Numbered from the stretch's first letter, positions 1-5,873 are shown. The stretch: 23,442 nt of DNA from a virus (IMGVR_UViG_3300017717_000084:1-23442); one strand, 5' to 3'. A program made the numbers and translations. Notes: a model not told the origin generated them from the sequence alone.

Positions 1-2
1 CT

Positions 3-1169
3 GCTGGTGATGGACTTCATGTTTTAAATGTAGAACCTTGGGATGAATTACCAATATGTATGTTCTGTCCAGATCCTGAACCACATACAGCTATTGGTTC
101 ATGTCCAGCTGATTATCTAAAACCAATTCAGGCTGCTAAATCACAAATTATGCGTGATACTTTAGATTCACTAGGTCATTCAATCTTCCCAAGAATGGGT
201 ATTGTTGAAGGCCAAGTAAACGTAGATGACGTATTAAATACTGATATCGGTCAACCAATAAGAATGAGAGCGCCAGGCATGGTACAACCATTCGCAGTAC
301 CTTTTGTTGGTAAAGAAGCTTTCCCAGTTTTAGGATATTTAGACGAATCTAAAGAAAACAGAACAGGCGTATCTAAAGCAAGTGCAGGATTAAACGCAGA
401 AGCTTTACAATCTACAACTTCCGCAGCTGTAACTGCTACTATGAGCGGTGCGCAAGGCAGAGTAGAACTTATATGCAGACATTTTGCTGAAGGTGGTCTA
501 AAAGCCATGTTTAAAACAGTAAATAACTTGGTAATCAAACACCAAAATGCACAAGATATCTTTAGATTAAACGGTAAATTTATCCCTGTAGATCCAAGAT
601 ATTGGGATTCAGATAAAGATATGGTGGTAAATGTAGCTATATCTAAGTCATCCGACCAAGAAAAATATCAAGTTTTAACAGGATTAGCTGCAAAACAAGA
701 ACAAATCATGCAATTACTAGGCCCACAAAATCCATTGGTATCAATGCAACAATATGCTAATACTTTGACTAGAATGATTGAGTTAGCTGGTTTCCAAGAC
801 GCACAATCGTTTATAAATACAGAAGTTCCGCCAATGCCACCAATGCCACAAGAGCCACCACAGCCAGACCCAGCTGCTTTACTAGCACAGGCTGAAGCTC
901 AGAAAGCACAGGTACAAGCACAGAAAGCTATCATTGATGCAGAAACCGATAGAATGAAAATTATCATGGATGATGATAGACAAAGAGACATCGAAGAAGC
1001 ACAACTTAGAGTTAAAGCTTTAGAGTTACAAGCTAAGTATGGTGCGCAAATAAACATTGCAGAAATTAATGCTATTATGGAGCGAGATAGAGAAAATATT
1101 AGACAAAATGCAAAAGATCAAGCTCAAGGATTATTTACAGGCAATGTACCACCAACACAAAATATTTAA
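3..1169 (+). CDS. Phage portal protein, P22-type (C-terminal part; 5' end outside window)
   Basis: The portal forms the dodecameric ring at the capsid vertex through which DNA is packaged and ejected. The reading frame is open from the first complete codon at position 3, so the ATG at 60 is an internal methionine and the gene is truncated by the window edge. Recognised by the P22-type segment around RTGVSKASAGLNAEALQST followed by AQGRVELICRHFAEGGLKAMF, a pattern shared by portals of many podoviruses. The C-terminal third starts with a Pro-rich linker (PPMPPMPQEPPQPDP), then a long Ala/Gln/Glu-rich predicted coiled coil, which fits the helical barrel that extends into the capsid in this family. 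The terminase large subunit would be expected upstream, outside the window. The next gene overlaps its last 26 bases. Family assignment is good; the exact subfamily is inference. Confidence 0.88.
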   Translation, partial: AGDGLHVLNVEPWDELPICMFCPDPEPHTAIGSCPADYLKPIQAAKSQIMRDTLDSLGHSIFPRMGIVEGQVNVDDVLNTDIGQPIRMRAPGMVQPFAVPFVGKEAFPVLGYLDESKENRTGVSKASAGLNAEALQSTTSAAVTATMSGAQGRVELICRHFAEGGLKAMFKTVNNLVIKHQNAQDIFRLNGKFIPVDPRYWDSDKDMVVNVAISKSSDQEKYQVLTGLAAKQEQIMQLLGPQNPLVSMQQYANTLTRMIELAGFQDAQSFINTEVPPMPPMPQEPPQPDPAALLAQAEAQKAQVQAQKAIIDAETDRMKIIMDDDRQRDIEEAQLRVKALELQAKYGAQINIAEINAIMERDRENIRQNAKDQAQGLFTGNVPPTQNI

Positions 1170-1323
1170 TTTAGAAGTATTGGAAGGCGATATGGTTTAT
1201 GTTGGCAAAGAAATAAAAGCAAAAACTAAAGATGATGCGTTAAGAATTATGTCGCTTATGTCTGGTGGTGAAGTAAATTCAGATTCAGAAATTATATTTA
1301 TTGAAGAGAAGGAGTTACACTAA
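1144..1323 (+). CDS. Small hypothetical protein (59 aa)
   Basis: Not recognised. The frame is open upstream to 1057, but the ATG at 1144 is preferred because the upstream part lies inside the portal gene and only this start gives a short portal overlap (26 bases); an AGGA lies about 13 bases upstream. The protein begins MYHQHKIFNLEVLEGD and has an alternating strand/helix look: VLEGDMVYVGKEIKAKT, then DDALRIMSLMSGG, then an acidic IIFIEEKELH tail. No membrane segment or known motif is visible. Its stop codon overlaps the next start as TAATG, so it is translationally coupled to the AT-hook-like gene that follows. Possibly a small virion-associated or host-interaction protein; function unknown. 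Confidence 0.6.
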   Translation: MYHQHKIFNLEVLEGDMVYVGKEIKAKTKDDALRIMSLMSGGEVNSDSEIIFIEEKELH

Positions 1324-1451
1324 TGAAATACATAAGAAAGTTTTGGGTATGGTTGAAAGAAACGATACATAAGTTTTTAAACTGGTTTGATAGTTTTATG
1401 ACACCAGCACCAGTTATTAAAAAAAGAGGTAGACCAAGGAAGAAAAAATAA
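1323..1451 (+). CDS. Tiny basic protein with AT-hook-like tail (42 aa)
   Basis: This 42-codon gene fills the gap between its neighbours exactly: its ATG overlaps the previous stop (TAATG at 1321-1325) and its own stop overlaps the next start (TAATG at 1449-1453). The first 25 residues are aromatic and basic (KFWVWLKETIHKFLNWFDSF), consistent with an amphipathic helix that could lie on a membrane or protein surface. The C-terminus reads KKRGRPRKKK, containing the RGRP core of the AT-hook, which binds the minor groove of AT-rich DNA in known proteins. Whether it binds DNA here is inference; a lysine-rich tail can also bind RNA or phospholipid. The exact gene fit and coupling support it being a real gene. 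Confidence 0.6.
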   Translation: MKYIRKFWVWLKETIHKFLNWFDSFMTPAPVIKKRGRPRKKK

Positions 1452-1966
1452 TGACACCAGAATCTTTGCAAGAATTACAGCGCATATTGCTAACCAAGCA
1501 ACCAAGAGGTGCTGTTGGTTCTACGACTCCAGATGTAGGATCTATTACACCACTAAGTCCTTATGAAGCTTTGCAGGCAGAAAGAAGTCAATTAAGTTCT
1601 GATCCAGTTATAGCTAATTTACAAAAGTTTGGTCGTGGTGTTAAAGGTTTGTTTGAGCCTGAGACACCATTAGATTATCTTAGTATGGCTGCCCCACCAT
1701 TAAAAACAATTTCAAAACCATTAAAAACAATTTCAAAACCATTAAAAACAATTCCAAAAGCCAAAAAAATACAAAAAGGTGTTTATCAATATAGAGGTCA
1801 TATTATTGAAGATATGGGAGGTTATTGGAATTGGGGCGTATTGCCTAAAAAAGCAAAACATTGGACAGAAGCACAATATGAAGATGCTTCTAACAACTTA
1901 AAAGATGCAAAAAATTCTATTGATTCTATAATAGAAAAATCTGGTAAAAATTATTATAAAAATTAA
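1451..1966 (+). CDS. Hypothetical protein with internal tandem repeat (171 aa)
   Basis: Not recognised. Residues 1-75 are polar and low in structure (repeated SITPLSPYEALQAER-type segments). Residues 83-103 are three copies of a seven-residue unit (PLKTISK, PLKTISK, PLKTIPK) encoded by a 21-bp tandem repeat. The last 65 residues look like a compact small domain: YQYRGHIIEDMGGYWNWG, then a predicted helix HWTEAQYEDASNNLKDAKNSI. The first region may be a flexible arm and the repeat a linker to the C-terminal domain. The start overlaps the previous stop by one base, and the stop is followed 3 bases later by the next gene. Position between portal and capsid genes suggests a virion or morphogenesis role, but nothing in the sequence proves it. 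Confidence 0.65.
   Translation: MTPESLQELQRILLTKQPRGAVGSTTPDVGSITPLSPYEALQAERSQLSSDPVIANLQKFGRGVKGLFEPETPLDYLSMAAPPLKTISKPLKTISKPLKTIPKAKKIQKGVYQYRGHIIEDMGGYWNWGVLPKKAKHWTEAQYEDASNNLKDAKNSIDSIIEKSGKNYYKN
1697..1759 (+). repeat. 21-bp tandem repeat, three units
   Basis: Three head-to-tail copies of ccattaaaaacaatttcaaaa (1697-1717, 1718-1738, 1739-1759); the third differs by one base (t to c). It is in frame and encodes three PLKTI(S/P)K units in the 171-aa hypothetical protein. The near identity at DNA level suggests a recent expansion by slippage or unequal exchange. Confidence 0.9.
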
Positions 1967-1968
1967 TT

Positions 1969-2220
1969 ATGAGTATTACATATAGAGGCGAAAGATTTAG
2001 CGGTTATAACAAACCAAAACGAACACCAGGCAAATCTAAAAAGTTTGCTGTTCTTGCAAAAGTAAAAGACCAAGTTAAATTAATTAGATTTGGTGATCCG
2101 AATATGACAATTAAAAAAGACCAACCAAAAAGACGAGCATCTTTTCGCGCCAGACATAAATGTGATACTAACCCACCAAACAAATTAACAGCAAGATATT
2201 GGAGCTGTAAAAAATGGTAA
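1969..2220 (+). CDS. Conserved basic phage protein, DUF5754-like (83 aa)
   Basis: A small basic protein beginning SITYRGERFSGYNKPKRTP, with KFAVLAKVKDQVKLIRFGDP in the middle and an end of the type ARHKCDTNPPNKLTARYWSC. This combination (LIRFGD, RASFRARHKC, LTARYWSCKKW) matches my recollection of the DUF5754 family, found in cyanophages, pelagiphages and other viruses, function unknown. Length is usual for the family. Three cysteine/tryptophan-rich positions near the C-terminus are the most conserved part. The gene starts 2 bases after the previous stop and overlaps the next gene by 7 bases (stop codon inside ATGGTAA), so it is part of the coupled small-gene run. Family label is from memory and should be searched. 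Confidence 0.75.
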   Translation: MSITYRGERFSGYNKPKRTPGKSKKFAVLAKVKDQVKLIRFGDPNMTIKKDQPKRRASFRARHKCDTNPPNKLTARYWSCKKW

Positions 2221-2396
2221 GGAAGTTTAAAAAAGTTTCAAAAACTAAAAAAGGTGTACCTAAGAAATATGTTAAAGGTGCAAAGAATCCTAAAGCTAGA
2301 GAAAACGAAATACTTAGAACGCAAAGGTTATACGCATCTGGTAAATTAACAAAAGCTATGATGGATGCAATTTCAAAACAAAGAAGTAAAGGATGA
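2214..2396 (+). CDS. Small lysine-rich phage protein, DUF6321-like (60 aa)
   Basis: A 60-residue strongly basic protein. The N-terminal half is Lys-rich (VRKFKKVSKTKKGVPKKYVK); the second half is a predicted helical hairpin, ARENEILRTQRLYASGKLT followed by KAMMDAISKQRSKG. The VPKKYVKGAKNPKARE...EI..T..LY..GKLT pattern recurs in marine phages and I recall it as DUF6321-like, with moderate certainty. Function unknown; the charge suggests nucleic acid contact or packaging inside the capsid. Overlaps the upstream gene by 7 bases and the downstream gene by 4 (ATGA), so translation is coupled. Confidence 0.7.
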   Translation: MVRKFKKVSKTKKGVPKKYVKGAKNPKARENEILRTQRLYASGKLTKAMMDAISKQRSKG

Positions 2397-2626
2397 GTAA
2401 AAAAGCTTGTATAGATAAATATTCAAAGTCTAGTGGTATTTCAAGAGGTACACTTTCAAAGGTTTATCAACGTGGATTAGGTGCATATTATTCATCTGGT
2501 TCACGACCAAAAGTATCTGCACACCAATGGGCTTGTGGTAGAGTTCGATCATTTGCAACAGGTAGCGGTGGTGCAAGAAAAGCAGATTCAGATTTATTCA
2601 GACCTAAAAAATCTAAAAAGAAATGA
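2393..2626 (+). CDS. Conserved phage protein, DUF5824-like (77 aa)
   Basis: Recognised by the run of small motifs GISRGTLSKVYQRGLGAYYSSGSRP, AHQWACGRVRSF and GSGGARKADSDL, which is the DUF5824 pattern seen widely in phages of marine and other bacteria (label from memory). The middle of the protein combines a short helix-turn-helix-like segment with a conserved Trp-Ala-Cys-Gly-Arg-Val core; the C-terminus is a lysine tail. Its biochemical role is unknown. It overlaps the gene before it by four bases (ATGA) and the 31-codon gene after it by four bases, continuing the coupled chain. Confidence 0.75.
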   Translation: MSKKACIDKYSKSSGISRGTLSKVYQRGLGAYYSSGSRPKVSAHQWACGRVRSFATGSGGARKADSDLFRPKKSKKK

Positions 2627-2718
2627 GGTTATTAAAAGATTTATTAACTAGATTTTTAGAATGGTCTTTTGAACGAAAAGCTAATAAAATGTTTTTAAAA
2701 GCACAACAAGGAGAATAA
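2623..2718 (+). CDS. Tiny amphipathic protein (31 aa)
   Basis: An ATGA overlap with the preceding stop opens a 31-codon frame: MRLLKDLLTRFLEWSFERKA then a short basic tail. It would form a single amphipathic helix with a Leu/Phe/Trp face. The segment AAGGAGAATAATT before the next ATG gives that gene a good ribosome binding site, and it lies in the last codons of this one. Not recognised; kept because it exactly bridges two genes in a compact operon. A non-coding leader for the next gene is the alternative. Confidence 0.45.
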   Translation: MRLLKDLLTRFLEWSFERKANKMFLKAQQGE

Positions 2719-2720
2719 TT

Positions 2721-2798
2721 ATGCCAGGATATGGATATGGTAAACCAGCAATGAAACCTAAAAAGAAAAAAACAAAACCTAAGAAAAAAGGAAAATAA
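2721..2798 (+). CDS. Tiny polylysine protein (25 aa)
   Basis: A 25-residue product, MPGYGYGKPAMKPKKKK followed by TKPKKKGK; about half of its residues are lysine. It has a strong ribosome binding site (AAGGAGAATAATT ending 2 bases before the ATG region) and its stop is followed immediately by the next ATG. MPGYGYGK-plus-lysines peptides occur, as far as I recall, in many marine phage genomes between head genes. It cannot fold alone; binding to DNA, RNA or an acidic partner such as the scaffold is a reasonable inference. Confidence 0.55.
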   Translation: MPGYGYGKPAMKPKKKKTKPKKKGK

Positions 2799-2799
2799 T

Positions 2800-2913
2800 A
2801 TGCCTTTTAGTAAATACTCACCAAAACAAAAAAAATTAGCTAAAGTAGCAAAACCAAGAAATAAAATTACTGCTGCTGATTTTAAAAAATTACAAAAGAA
2901 AAAGAAAAAGTAA
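2800..2913 (+). CDS. Tiny lysine-rich protein (37 aa)
   Basis: Encodes MPFSKYSPKQKKLAKVAKPR, then NKITAADFKKLQKKKKK. The pattern SKYSPKQKKLA.VA.PR.KITAADF..L is one I recall from other marine phages as a conserved small protein of unknown role. It is predicted to be helical, with a fully basic C-terminus. The start lies one base after the previous stop and its stop shares a base with the next start (TAATG at 2911-2915), so it is inside the coupled chain. Confidence 0.6.
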   Translation: MPFSKYSPKQKKLAKVAKPRNKITAADFKKLQKKKKK

Positions 2914-3053
2914 TGAAAATAAAAGCACCTAAAGGTTATCACTTTATGAAAGATGGTAAGACTTATAAACTTATGAAACATACTGGTGGGTTTGTAAAAC
3001 ACAAAGGTGCTTCGCTTACAGCAGAGCTTCCTGTAATTAAAAAACATAAATGA
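2913..3053 (+). CDS. Tiny basic protein with GYHFMK...FVKHKGASLTA motif (46 aa)
   Basis: A 46-residue protein: MKIKAPKGYHFMKDGKTYKL, then MKHTGGFVKHKGASLTAEL and a PVIKKHK tail. The GYHWMK.G..YKLMK......KGASLTA pattern is recurrent in marine phage genomes as I remember it, which supports a real gene. Predicted to be mostly beta strand, with His and Lys spread along it. It overlaps the previous stop by one base and the nuclease-like gene that follows by four bases (ATGA at 3050-3053). Function unknown. Confidence 0.6.
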   Translation: MKIKAPKGYHFMKDGKTYKLMKHTGGFVKHKGASLTAELPVIKKHK

Positions 3054-3415
3054 AACCACAATCTGCCAAGGCTAAAGGCAGAGCTTTACAACAATGGGTT
3101 GTAGATAAGCTCGTTGAATTACTTGGTTTCGATCCTGAAGATTTAGAATCAAGACCCATGGGTTCTAATGGTGAAGATATTATTATGGGTGTTCAATCAA
3201 GAAAACAATTCCCTTACTCAATAGAGTGCAAAAACCAAGAATCAGTTAATGTATGGAAAGCATACGAACAATCGCAAGAAAACTGTAAAGCTTACGAACC
3301 TTTGGTTATAATAAAGAGAAATAGAACAAAGCCTCTCGCGTTAGTCGATGCTGAATACTTTATAAGGTTACATAATGATAGACAAACTAATACAACCAGT
3401 AACGAAGATTCTTGA
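3050..3415 (+). CDS. PD-(D/E)XK-like endonuclease / Holliday-junction-resolvase-like protein (121 aa)
   Basis: Likely a small DNA-cleaving enzyme. After a helix (QQWVVDKLVELLGF) comes MGSNGEDIIMG with an acidic pair at E42-D43, a short gap, then the strand SIECKNQE with E59-x-K61; this order (acid, then E-x-K on a strand) is the PD-(D/E)XK active-site layout. The segment EQSQENCKAYEPLVIIKRN and a final ALVDAEYFIRL strand/helix are typical of the phage resolvase-like members. Possible jobs are resolving branched DNA before packaging or host DNA breakdown. It overlaps the upstream gene by 4 bases, and its last 41 bases are also the start of the holin gene, an unusually long overlap. Fold call is by eye; catalysis is not proven. 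Confidence 0.68.
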   Translation: MKPQSAKAKGRALQQWVVDKLVELLGFDPEDLESRPMGSNGEDIIMGVQSRKQFPYSIECKNQESVNVWKAYEQSQENCKAYEPLVIIKRNRTKPLALVDAEYFIRLHNDRQTNTTSNEDS

Positions 3416-3746
3416 TAAGTTCATACCAGACGCAGATACAAAACAACAAATAGCGCATGAACTTGCAACTATGTCTGAAAAGCACATCCATGAGATTGCA
3501 AAAGCACAAATAGAAGTAAACAAAGAAGAAGCTAAAGGTAATTGGTTTCAGTCATCTTGGCGACCTGCAACAGCATGGATTTGTGTTTGTGGTTTTGCAG
3601 TAAACTTTTTAATTAGTCCACTTGCTGCTCCTTTTGGTATTGATATACCACAAGCAGATACATCAACCATGTTGCCTGTTTTAATGGGTATGTTAGGATT
3701 AGGTGGTATGAGAAGTTATGAGAAAACTAAAGGATTAACAAAATGA
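3375..3746 (+). CDS. Holin, 3TM / GTA-type (123 aa)
   Basis: Holins make the inner-membrane holes that time lysis and release the endolysin. The N-terminal 50 residues are charged and helical (ILDKFIPDADTKQQIAHELA), followed by NWFQSSWRPATAWICVCGFA entering a first membrane segment, a short loop with FGIDIPQADTS, and a second hydrophobic segment TMLPVLMGMLGLGGMRSYEK. The W.ratsWRP...W pattern followed by LPVLMGMLGLG.MRSyEK is characteristic of the 3TM holin family named from gene transfer agents (PF11351 type). Overlap of 41 bases with the upstream nuclease-like gene and 4 bases with the endolysin supports a lysis cassette. Confidence 0.85.
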   Translation: MIDKLIQPVTKILDKFIPDADTKQQIAHELATMSEKHIHEIAKAQIEVNKEEAKGNWFQSSWRPATAWICVCGFAVNFLISPLAAPFGIDIPQADTSTMLPVLMGMLGLGGMRSYEKTKGLTK

Positions 3747-4114
3747 GTTGGGAGAATTTCAGAATAGAAGAGTTCGCTTGTAAGCATTGTGGTGAAAATA
3801 AGATTGAACACGAACTAATAGATAAGTTACAATTACTAAGAAGCGATGTAGGCTTTCCATTTAAAATAACAAGTGGATATAGATGTGCAGATCATCCGAT
3901 AGAAAAAGTCAAATCTGAACCAGGCACGCACGCATTAGGACTAGCTGCTGACATATTACTCAGAGGCGAGCAAGCACTAGAAGTAATATCAAAAGCAACT
4001 GATTATGGATTTACAGGCATAGGAATTAACCAAAAAGGCAATGCAAGATTTATACACTTGGACATCTCAAAAGACTCACAGGGTAGGCCACGCCCTCATG
4101 TGTGGAGCTACTAA
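3743..4114 (+). CDS. M15-family zinc peptidase endolysin (123 aa)
   Basis: Predicted L,D/D,D-peptidase that cuts peptidoglycan cross-links, acting in the periplasm after the holin opens the membrane. The whole length matches Peptidase_M15_3: FRIEEFACKHCG at the start, FKITSGYRCADHP at 40-52, H63-A-L-G-L-A-A-D70 and H105-L-D107, giving the expected zinc ligands H63, D70 and H105. No signal peptide is visible, so export depends on the holin. The loop after GYR, normally containing N..V.GG, is here PIEKVKSEPGTH, a slight departure. Overlaps the holin by four bases (ATGA). The family call is strong; the exact bond cleaved is inference. Confidence 0.9.
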   Translation: MSWENFRIEEFACKHCGENKIEHELIDKLQLLRSDVGFPFKITSGYRCADHPIEKVKSEPGTHALGLAADILLRGEQALEVISKATDYGFTGIGINQKGNARFIHLDISKDSQGRPRPHVWSY

Positions 4115-4354
4115 ATGGAAATAAGCTCTATTTTATTGTGGAATATTATAATGACCTTAGTATTTGGTCCTATCATTTATAGTATTCGTTCTAACGCGAC
4201 AGAAATCAAAAGAGTTGATATACTACTCAATAAGACAAGAGAAGAGTCTGCTATGCGATTTGTTACCAAAGAAGAATTGATAATGAATATGGATAGAGTG
4301 ATTGAGCGTATAGATAAGCTAGACGCTAAAATAGATAAACTAATTACACATTAA
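4115..4354 (+). CDS. Small membrane-anchored coiled-coil protein; possible lysis accessory (79 aa)
   Basis: The N-terminus holds one hydrophobic segment (ISSILLWNIIMTLVFGPIIY), followed by a charged heptad-patterned helix ending MDRVIERIDKLDAKIDKLI. This is a single-pass membrane protein with a coiled-coil tail, starting directly after the endolysin stop. The layout resembles an i-spanin or a holin accessory, but no partner lipoprotein (o-spanin) with a lipobox is embedded or adjacent, so a spanin role is only one option. It could also be a holin regulator. It ends one base before the next gene. Confidence 0.65.
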   Translation: MEISSILLWNIIMTLVFGPIIYSIRSNATEIKRVDILLNKTREESAMRFVTKEELIMNMDRVIERIDKLDAKIDKLITH

Positions 4355-4355
4355 T

Positions 4356-5546
4356 ATGGAAATAGACGCTTTAAATAGAATGTTGGAAGGCATGAGAGAG
4401 AATGAGGACTTTAGACGAAGAGAAAGATCGCTAGATATACCAGGTATATATCAAAACCAAGGAGGCATGGGTAATGTTGCTAGTTTTGGTGATAGCGGTG
4501 GTTTTAATTTTTTAGGTATACCTTCAGGCGGAAATGGTGGTTTTGGCGGAAGTGGTGGTTATATGCAAATTTTAAGAAATCTTGCAACTCAACAACCACA
4601 ACTAGGTCCAGATGATTTCGGCAGTTATACAATACCCTTGTCAGATCCTACATATCGTTCTGGTTTTGATTATGCGCGTTCTATAGCAGGCGGCATACCA
4701 ATGGAACAAGTCATTGCACCAGGCGTAAGCTATTCTCCAGAACAACCAGGTGGTTATACACAAGAACAATTAAACATACCTAGAGATGTAGAAAGACTTA
4801 CACCTCCACCAATTTTACCTCCAACAAGAGAACCTGATGATCCAAGATATTTTGGCACAGGTATTGGTGGTGTAAATATTCCAGTAGATAGAAAACAAAT
4901 ACCGAGTAGATTATTACCTCCGATATATGGTCCAGGTCGTTTTGATATTAGAGATTTTGCTACAGGTATTGATGGTGTTCAAATACCAGATGTGCCTACA
5001 GGTAGGGATTTCTCTATAGATAGAGAGGTTTTGGAAAGACCTATGATATCTGGTTTAGAGAACAGAGATTTAATGGATGTTGATTCTTTAATTACACAAG
5101 TTCCAACAGGTAGAGATTTTTCAGTAGATAGAGAACGAATCCCACCACAAGACTTTGGATATGGTCCAGGTGTACTACCACCTTCACCCCCAATGGACAT
5201 AAGGGATATACCCCCAATGGATATAATAGATATACCACCAATGGATATAATAGATATACCACCAAAAATAAACGACCAGATATTTATTGATGACAGACCA
5301 ATAATTGATGAAAGAATAGTAGACCGTGGTTATGGACCAGGTATAATGCCTCCATTACCACCAATGGATATTGATAAGGTAATACCACCAGTAGATATAC
5401 CACCAATAGATATACCTTTTATACCTTTTATAAAACCTCCATCAATTATGGATAGGCCTTTAATTATAGATACCCCAACAATTATGGATAGGCCTACAGG
5501 TGATAGGTTTTCAATAGCACGATCAAAACCAATGGGATTATTTTAA
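4356..5546 (+). CDS. Pro/Asp/Ile-rich repetitive protein (396 aa), probably disordered
   Basis: Not recognised. The first 30 residues form a charged helix (MEIDALNRMLEGMRENEDFR); residues 35-75 are Gly-rich (NGGFGGSGGY); the rest is composed of recurring short blocks: PTGRDFS(I/V)DRE twice, GYGPG(V/I)(L/M)PP(S/L)PPMDI twice, FGTGIGGVNIP/FATGIDGVQIP, and tandem PPMDIIDI units. It is low-complexity and likely intrinsically disordered or an extended polyproline-like rod. Pro-rich anchors and multiple similar DFSIDRE pegs would suit a binding scaffold for a partner protein. The location between lysis and capsid genes does not settle whether it is structural. It overlaps the next gene by one base (TAATG). 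Confidence 0.65.
   Translation: MEIDALNRMLEGMRENEDFRRRERSLDIPGIYQNQGGMGNVASFGDSGGFNFLGIPSGGNGGFGGSGGYMQILRNLATQQPQLGPDDFGSYTIPLSDPTYRSGFDYARSIAGGIPMEQVIAPGVSYSPEQPGGYTQEQLNIPRDVERLTPPPILPPTREPDDPRYFGTGIGGVNIPVDRKQIPSRLLPPIYGPGRFDIRDFATGIDGVQIPDVPTGRDFSIDREVLERPMISGLENRDLMDVDSLITQVPTGRDFSVDRERIPPQDFGYGPGVLPPSPPMDIRDIPPMDIIDIPPMDIIDIPPKINDQIFIDDRPIIDERIVDRGYGPGIMPPLPPMDIDKVIPPVDIPPIDIPFIPFIKPPSIMDRPLIIDTPTIMDRPTGDRFSIARSKPMGLF
5187..5258 (+). repeat. 24-bp tandem repeat, three units
   Basis: Three in-frame copies of a 24-bp unit (5187-5210, 5211-5234, 5235-5258) encoding PPMDIRDI, PPMDIIDI, PPMDIIDI. Units 2 and 3 differ at one base. Further decayed copies (PPMDIDKV, PPVDIPPID) follow to about 5420, so the gene has grown by repeat duplication. 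Confidence 0.85.
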
Positions 5547-5812
5547 TGTCAGTATCACATGAAGAAGTAGTTAAGGCTGCACAAGCTGAACAAATATTAA
5601 CAAGCGATGTTTTCAAAGAAGCAGTAGAAAATCTTAAAAACGAATATATAACCCATTGGTTAAATTCAAGAGATATCTCAGATGTTACTGCTAGAGAAGA
5701 TATCCATAGATCATTATTACTATTACCAGAGGTTGAAAGACATCTGCGTATCATTGCAGAAAAAGGTAAGCTAACAAAAGCTAATATAAACAAAATTAGA
5801 AAAATCGGCTAA
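5546..5812 (+). CDS. Small helical conserved hypothetical protein (88 aa)
   Basis: All-helical look: EEVVKAAQAEQILTSDVFKE, then VENLKNEYITHWLNSRDIS, then TAREDIHRSLLLLPEVERHL and a short basic end. The pattern (AEQIL.s..FKEA...L...Y...W......D...RE....L.LL..V...L) recurs in small proteins next to scaffold and capsid genes of podovirus-like phages, as I recall it; function is unknown. Candidates are a head decoration/scaffold-assisting or packaging accessory protein. It begins by overlapping the previous stop by one base and is followed by a 61-base gap with a promoter-like -10 and a strong ribosome binding site. Confidence 0.65.
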   Translation: MSVSHEEVVKAAQAEQILTSDVFKEAVENLKNEYITHWLNSRDISDVTAREDIHRSLLLLPEVERHLRIIAEKGKLTKANINKIRKIG

Positions 5813-5839
5813 ACCTTCCCTTTTTACACATTATTAAGC

Positions 5840-5866
5840 TAAAATACCCTTAAATACATTAAGGAG
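5840..5866 (+). promoter_or_regulatory. Candidate -10 box plus strong ribosome binding site before the scaffold gene
   Basis: In the 61-base gap 5813-5873, GCTAAAAT (TAAAAT at 5840-5845) resembles a -10 hexamer and shares eight bases with the -10 at 7877-7883. A matching -35 is not evident. AAGGAG at 5861-5866 lies 7 bases before the scaffold ATG and is an excellent Shine-Dalgarno. The gap itself is AT-rich, with no hairpin that I can see. Confidence 0.45.
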
Positions 5867-5873
5867 TATTTAT

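Noticed and set aside
1057-1143. Longer start for the 59-aa gene
   Set aside because: It would overlap the portal coiled coil by over 110 bases; the ATG at 1144 gives a compact overlap.
2613-3059. Minus-strand 148-aa hydrophobic ORF (Phe/Leu-rich)
   Set aside because: It is the antisense of the lysine-rich small genes: AAA/AAG runs read as TTT/CTT (Phe/Leu) on the other strand. It has no ribosome binding site and covers six better supported genes.
5187-5258. Possible CRISPR array from regular 24-bp units
   Set aside because: Units are directly tandem without unique spacers and are in frame within a Pro-rich protein.
5494-5793. Minus-strand 99-aa ORF
   Set aside because: It lies antisense across two well-fitting plus-strand genes, with no start signal and no recognisable protein.
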